A DNA stretch of 8,548 bases from Candidatus Gastranaerophilales bacterium (GTDB lineage: Bacteria > Cyanobacteriota > Vampirovibrionia > Gastranaerophilales > Gastranaerophilaceae): the NCBI GenBank assembly GCA_944323095.1, contig CALURE010000061.1:1-8548 (forward strand). The letters are read 5' to 3'. Shown one piece after another: positions 6,093-8,548 of this stretch. A program made the translations under genes and the position numbers. The first letter of the stretch is position 1, and every line of letters starts with the position of its first letter. Under the pieces are notes generated by a model, which worked only from the letters and a program-made list of their open reading frames with translations, had not been told where the DNA came from and searched no databases.

Positions 6093-6635
6093 ATGACTAC
6101 AGTAGAACCAATTAGAAATATTGAAAGTATTAAAAAATTAGAAAAGTATTTTGCAAAAAACAGCCCGAGAGATTTGTTATTATTCACCATCGGAACGAAT
6201 TGCGGATTACGGATTTCAGATATTGTCGCATTGAACGTAGGTGATGTCCGAAACAAAAGCCATATACAAATTATAGAAAAGAAAACAGGTAAATTTAAAA
6301 AATTTCCGATTAATTCAAAGCTAAAACCTATGATAGAAGAATTTACAAAGGGCAAACGCTCTGACGAGGCATTGTTTGTTTCCATCTTTAAAAACCGGCT
6401 TGATAGATTCGGGGCATACTATATTATTAAAACAGCCTGTCAAGCTGTTGGCTTGCAGGAAAAAATTGGTACACACACTATGAGAAAAACATTCGGGTAT
6501 CATCATTACAAAAAATTTAAAGACATAGCCATGCTGCAAAAGATTTTTAATCATTCAAATCCAAATATAACCTTAAGGTATATTGGTATTGATCAGGATC
6601 AAATTGACGAAAGCTATAACAACTTTATTTTATAG
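6093..6635 (+). CDS. Minimal tyrosine recombinase / integrase (180 aa)
   Basis: The protein consists only of the tyrosine recombinase catalytic domain and lacks the N-terminal core- or arm-binding domains of phage integrases and XerC/D. The catalytic set is complete: Arg40 (GLRISD), Lys64 (EKKTGK), His128 and Arg131 (GTHTMRKT), His154 (FNHSNPN) and nucleophile Tyr163 (TLRYIG). The opening VEPIRNIESIKKLEKYF is typical of short integrases from Firmicutes-type accessory regions, so lateral transfer is plausible. The ATG has an excellent AAAGGAG (6081-6087) with a 5-nt spacer. FimB and FimE-type phase-variation invertases are similarly short (about 200 aa) and also lack the N-terminal domain, so an invertase is as possible as an element integrase. 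It is followed by inverted-repeat DNA and a glycan operon. Confidence 0.93.
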   Translation: MTTVEPIRNIESIKKLEKYFAKNSPRDLLLFTIGTNCGLRISDIVALNVGDVRNKSHIQIIEKKTGKFKKFPINSKLKPMIEEFTKGKRSDEALFVSIFKNRLDRFGAYYIIKTACQAVGLQEKIGTHTMRKTFGYHHYKKFKDIAMLQKIFNHSNPNITLRYIGIDQDQIDESYNNFIL

Positions 6636-6656
6636 ACTCAAATGCTATAGCTACAA

Positions 6657-6789
6657 TGGGGAACTTAACATTTTATTATCTTAACAGTATAGCCATTTTG
6701 TGAAGACTGAATTTTTACACTTACTAAAATACATATTATCACAAACAAAAATTGAATTTTGTATTTATTAAAAAATGTTATGAGTTCCC
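6657..6789. repeat. Segment bounded by imperfect ~21-bp inverted repeats
   Basis: The left arm (about 6658-6678) reads GGGGAACTTAACATTTTATTA. The reverse complement of the right arm (about 6767-6789) shares GGGAACT, then TAACATTTT, then TTA. The differences are a 2-nt insertion (CA) after GGGAACT and a T/A change near the inner end. The arms enclose about 88 nt of AT-rich DNA with a candidate promoter. No obvious target-site duplication flanks the arms. Possible readings are an invertible promoter segment, a small non-autonomous transposable element, or a structured RNA. Confidence 0.5.
6714..6742 (+). promoter_or_regulatory. Candidate promoter inside the inverted-repeat segment
   Basis: TTTACA (6714-6719) is followed after 17 nt by TATCAC (6737-6742), matching the -35 consensus at five positions and the -10 at four. 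It points toward the glycan operon. Such matches are common in AT-rich DNA. Its location between the two repeat arms is what makes it notable. Confidence 0.3.
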
Positions 6790-6840
6790 TTTTTCTATAA
6801 AAAATACAACCTTAAAATCTTTTAAAATCAAGGCTTTTGG

Positions 6841-6874
6841 TTCTCTTCACTTTTTGGCTAAAAAGTGAAGAGAA
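6841..6874. repeat. Perfect palindrome, 15-bp stem with GGCT loop
   Basis: TTCTCTTCACTTTTT (6841-6855) pairs perfectly with AAAAAGTGAAGAGAA (6860-6874) across a 4-nt loop. Neither strand shows a T run after the stem, so it is not a textbook terminator, although so stable a hairpin could pause transcription. It may be a copy of a dispersed intergenic palindrome or the binding site of a dimeric protein. It lies between the recombinase and the glycan operon. Confidence 0.75.
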
Positions 6875-6917
6875 TATTTGCAGAAGTGTTGTTAATAAAA
6901 GGTATGGAATTTAGACA

Positions 6918-7079
6918 GTGACTGAATGTTCTCCTATTAAAGATATATACACAATAGAAAAAATTAAAGATTTGTATAAGCAATGGCTTTTTAACAAGAC
7001 AACCTTAGATATGATTTTAAATTTTATATATGTACAGGAAAACATGAACTTGAGATACAGAGAAGGAGTGGCACTGTAG
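6918..7079 (+). pseudogene. Recombinase-like N-terminal remnant
   Basis: A 53-codon frame starting GTG (6918) and ending TAG (7077-7079) reads CSPIKDIYTIEKIKDLYKQW near its start and NLRYREGVAL at its end. This parallels the opening of the intact recombinase (VEPIRNIESIKKLEKYF, then GLRISDIVAL), though the spacing between the blocks is about six residues longer. After the amber codon the same frame continues KVMGDF, comparable to NVGDV in the intact enzyme, and then runs straight into the phosphodiesterase gene. The catalytic Lys, His, Arg and Tyr regions are absent. I read it as the truncated 5' end of a second recombinase gene. The similarity is modest, so a small unrelated gene is not excluded. 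Confidence 0.45.
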
Positions 7080-7085
7080 AAGGTT

Positions 7086-7739
7086 ATGGGAGATTTTTTA
7101 CATAGAGAATATTTTAATGTAAATATTGAAATTATCGCACATCGGGGTTGGTGGAAAGCTGAGAATGAGAAAAATACAAAAACAGCTTTTGAGCGAGCCT
7201 TTGATAACGGTTTCGGGGTAGAAACTGATTTAAGAGATATAAAGGGCAAGATTGTAATTTCTCATAACATGCCTAAGGGTAACGAAATGTCGTTTGAAGA
7301 TTTACTTAAACTTCTTGACGGCAGGGCTTTAACTCTTGCATTGAATATCAAAGCTGACGGCATGGCAGACGAGATTAAAAGGCTGCTTGAGAAATATAAT
7401 GTTTTAAAATATTTCACATTTGATATGAGTATTCCTGAAATGGTTTATCAGCATAAAACAGGGCTCAATGTTTTTACAGGGCTTAGCGATATTGTGCCTG
7501 AGCCGATTATGTACGAGCAGGCAAAGGGTGTGTGGCTTGATTGTTTCAATTCTGATTGGTTCGGTGAAGCTGAAATTCAAAATATTTTAAATCATGACAA
7601 AAAAGTTTGTATTGTCTCTCCTGATTTGCATAAAAGAGAATATAAAAGTGTGTGGGCAAAATATAAAAATATGAACGGGATAATGCTTTGTACTGATTAT
7701 CCTATGGAAGCAGAGGTGTATTTTAATGACAAAAATTAA
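7086..7739 (+). CDS. GDPD-like phosphodiesterase
   Basis: The protein has the TIM-barrel signature of the glycerophosphodiester phosphodiesterase / PI-PLC-like superfamily: IIAHRGWW (His19, Arg20), VETDLRD (Glu46, Asp48), VISHNMP (His60), LNIKAD (Lys89) and a C-terminal LCTDYP. Relative to classical enzymes the Asp after the second His is Asn and the Glu of the E-I-K strand is Asn, so substrate or metal handling may differ. At 217 aa it is shorter than typical GDPDs (about 240), a compact form seen in surface-polysaccharide loci. No signal peptide is present, so it should be cytoplasmic. The first 13 residues are not part of the family core and appear to come from the preceding recombinase-like remnant, and the ATG at 7086 has AAGG only 2 nt away. 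The native start may have been lost, with about 7125 an alternative. It overlaps the HAD gene by 14 nt. Confidence 0.85.
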   Translation: MGDFLHREYFNVNIEIIAHRGWWKAENEKNTKTAFERAFDNGFGVETDLRDIKGKIVISHNMPKGNEMSFEDLLKLLDGRALTLALNIKADGMADEIKRLLEKYNVLKYFTFDMSIPEMVYQHKTGLNVFTGLSDIVPEPIMYEQAKGVWLDCFNSDWFGEAEIQNILNHDKKVCIVSPDLHKREYKSVWAKYKNMNGIMLCTDYPMEAEVYFNDKN

Positions 7740-8400
7740 GGCAGTAATCTTTGATATGGACGGAGTCCTTATTGATGCAAAAGACTGGCATTATGAAGCT
7801 TTAAATCAGGCATTGGATTTATTCGGGTACAAAATTTCAAGGTATGACCACCTTGTAACCTTTGACGGTCTTCCGACAAAGAAAAAATTGGAAATGCTTT
7901 CAATTGAAAAAGGATTACCGAAAGGTCTGCACAAATTCATCAATCACCTGAAACAAATCTATACGATGGAACATGTTTATATGAAATGCAAACCGCTTTT
8001 TTGCCACCAGTATGCTTTAGCAAAATTAAAAAATGAAGGCTACGGACTGGCACTTGCATCAAATTCTGTCAGAGTAACCATTGATATGATGATGGAAAAG
8101 GCTGATTTACAGAAATATCTTGATTTTACACTTTCAAATCAGGATGTTACAAAATCAAAACCTGATCCTGAAATTTATCAGACTGCAATGAAAAGGTTCG
8201 GCTTAAAACCTGAAGAATGCCTTGTTGTTGAAGATAATCCGAATGGAATAAAAGCCGCTTTAGCAAGCGGAGCAAATCTTTTGAAAGTTGAAACAGTCAA
8301 TGATGTAACTTACCAAAATATTAAAAACCGCATTAGAGAAATTGAAAGCAGCGATATTGCATCTGACAGCAAAATTTTAATGACAGGAGGTGCCAGATAA
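7726..8400 (+). CDS. HAD-IA hydrolase (phosphatase / beta-phosphoglucomutase-like)
   Basis: All four haloacid dehalogenase motifs are present. Motif I is FDMDGVLID (nucleophile Asp10, acid/base Asp12), motif II is ASNS (around Ser112-Ser114), motif III is KSKPDPEIY (Lys145) and motif IV is VVEDNPNG (Glu169, Asp170). A helical cap lies between motif I and II (about residues 18-85), marking subfamily IA, which includes sugar-phosphate phosphatases and beta-phosphoglucomutase. The 224-aa length is normal. Position between a GDPD-like enzyme and a nucleotidyltransferase suggests dephosphorylation or isomerisation of a sugar or polyol phosphate for nucleotide-sugar synthesis, but the substrate cannot be read from sequence. 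The ATG at 7726 overlaps the upstream gene by 14 nt and has AGAGGTG nearby, so translation is probably coupled. Confidence 0.92.
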   Translation: MTKIKAVIFDMDGVLIDAKDWHYEALNQALDLFGYKISRYDHLVTFDGLPTKKKLEMLSIEKGLPKGLHKFINHLKQIYTMEHVYMKCKPLFCHQYALAKLKNEGYGLALASNSVRVTIDMMMEKADLQKYLDFTLSNQDVTKSKPDPEIYQTAMKRFGLKPEECLVVEDNPNGIKAALASGANLLKVETVNDVTYQNIKNRIREIESSDIASDSKILMTGGAR

Positions 8401-8548
8401 TGAATATATTAATTTTGATGGCCGGTTCTGAAAAAGATTTTACGGAGAAAGGATATCCTAAATATCTGATAGAAATTCAAAACAAACCGATGATTCAGCG
8501 GACAATAGAACTTCTTGAAACAGTCGGAGATAATATTACCTGTATTAT
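8400..8548 (+). CDS. Nucleotidyltransferase, partial (5' end only)
   Basis: Only the first 49 codons are in the window and the gene runs off the right edge. The start reads MNILILMAGSEKDF, then GYPKYLIEI and NKPMIQRTIELLE. This is the N-terminal Rossmann-like part of NTP_transferase enzymes, which join a sugar phosphate (or similar phosphate ester) to a nucleotide. The Lys of YPK and the KPMI block are conserved. The usual glycine/arginine signature after MAG (GxGxRF-like) is changed to GSEKDF, so the Arg is missing. The ATG overlaps the HAD stop codon by one base (TAATG) and has a very strong AGGAGGTG at 8385-8392. A surface-glycan operon therefore most likely continues to the right. Confidence 0.85.
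   Translation, partial: MNILILMAGSEKDFTEKGYPKYLIEIQNKPMIQRTIELLETVGDNITCI

Larger units (their letters stand above)
6636..6917. other. Repeat-rich intergenic region after the recombinase
   Basis: No gene is visible. The region holds a self-complementary GCTATAGC (6644-6651), a segment bounded by imperfect inverted repeats (6657-6789), a small internal hairpin (ACAAAA at 6745-6750 against TTTTGT at 6757-6762) and the long palindrome at 6841-6874. There is no classical terminator directly after the recombinase stop. Confidence 0.55.

Noticed and set aside
6070..6096. Eight-codon leader frame ending in ATGA overlap with the recombinase start
   Set aside because: It has no ribosome binding site of its own, and the recombinase already has a strong AAAGGAG, so the overlap is probably coincidental.
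6068..6554. Minus-strand open frames opposite the recombinase
   Set aside because: They are antisense shadows of a gene with a complete catalytic signature and a strong ribosome site.
6903..6911. Direct repeat TATGGAATT also present at 6069-6077, as possible attachment sites around the recombinase
   Set aside because: Nine AT-rich bases are too short to be persuasive, and the upstream copy lies within the recombinase ribosome-site region.

Overview
The window is AT-rich chromosomal DNA from a bacterium whose gene content points to the cyanobacterial lineage. It carries a DUF3326 protein (a family best known from cyanobacteria and plants). It also carries an AMIN-domain N-acetylmuramoyl-L-alanine amidase directly upstream of and overlapping murI, the arrangement of cyanobacterial amiC-murI loci. 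With the very low GC, non-photosynthetic content and small LuxR-type regulator, a gut or environmental Gastranaerophilales/Melainabacteria-type organism is my best guess. This is inference from gene families, not a database match.

Left part (1-4759), housekeeping: a GC-richer non-coding segment (about 1-190) precedes a 129-aa coiled-coil-rich protein (331-720, +) closed by a strong intrinsic terminator. A DUF3326 protein follows (784-1761, +). Facing it on the minus strand is a peptidoglycan operon, AMIN/Amidase_3 amidase then glutamate racemase. It is driven by a near-consensus promoter (TTGATA-17-TATAAT, 4519-4547) that also indicates which amidase start is used. Upstream on the same strand is a 66-aa stand-alone LuxR/GerE DNA-binding protein.

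Middle (4848-5026): a tRNA-Arg(ACG) with its own promoter and terminator.

Accessory stretch (about 5177-7120): an orphan 138-aa gene (minus) with a good Shine-Dalgarno and a terminator hairpin; a 5'-truncated, frameshifted gene remnant; a G9 tract; a 180-aa catalytic-domain-only tyrosine recombinase with a complete catalytic set; a roughly 130-bp segment bounded by imperfect inverted repeats with a candidate promoter inside; a perfect 15-bp-stem palindrome; and a recombinase-like N-terminal remnant. That remnant runs in frame, across one amber stop, into the next gene.

Right edge (7086-8548, +): three tightly packed genes, a GDPD-like phosphodiesterase, a HAD-IA phosphatase/mutase-like protein and the start of a sugar-phosphate-type nucleotidyltransferase. 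They overlap by 14 nt and 1 nt, so they form one operon, most likely for surface-glycan precursor synthesis or modification. The most interesting idea is that the small recombinase and the inverted-repeat segment form a DNA-inversion (phase-variation) switch in front of this glycan operon. This is a hypothesis with stated tests, and a degraded mobile element is the main alternative.
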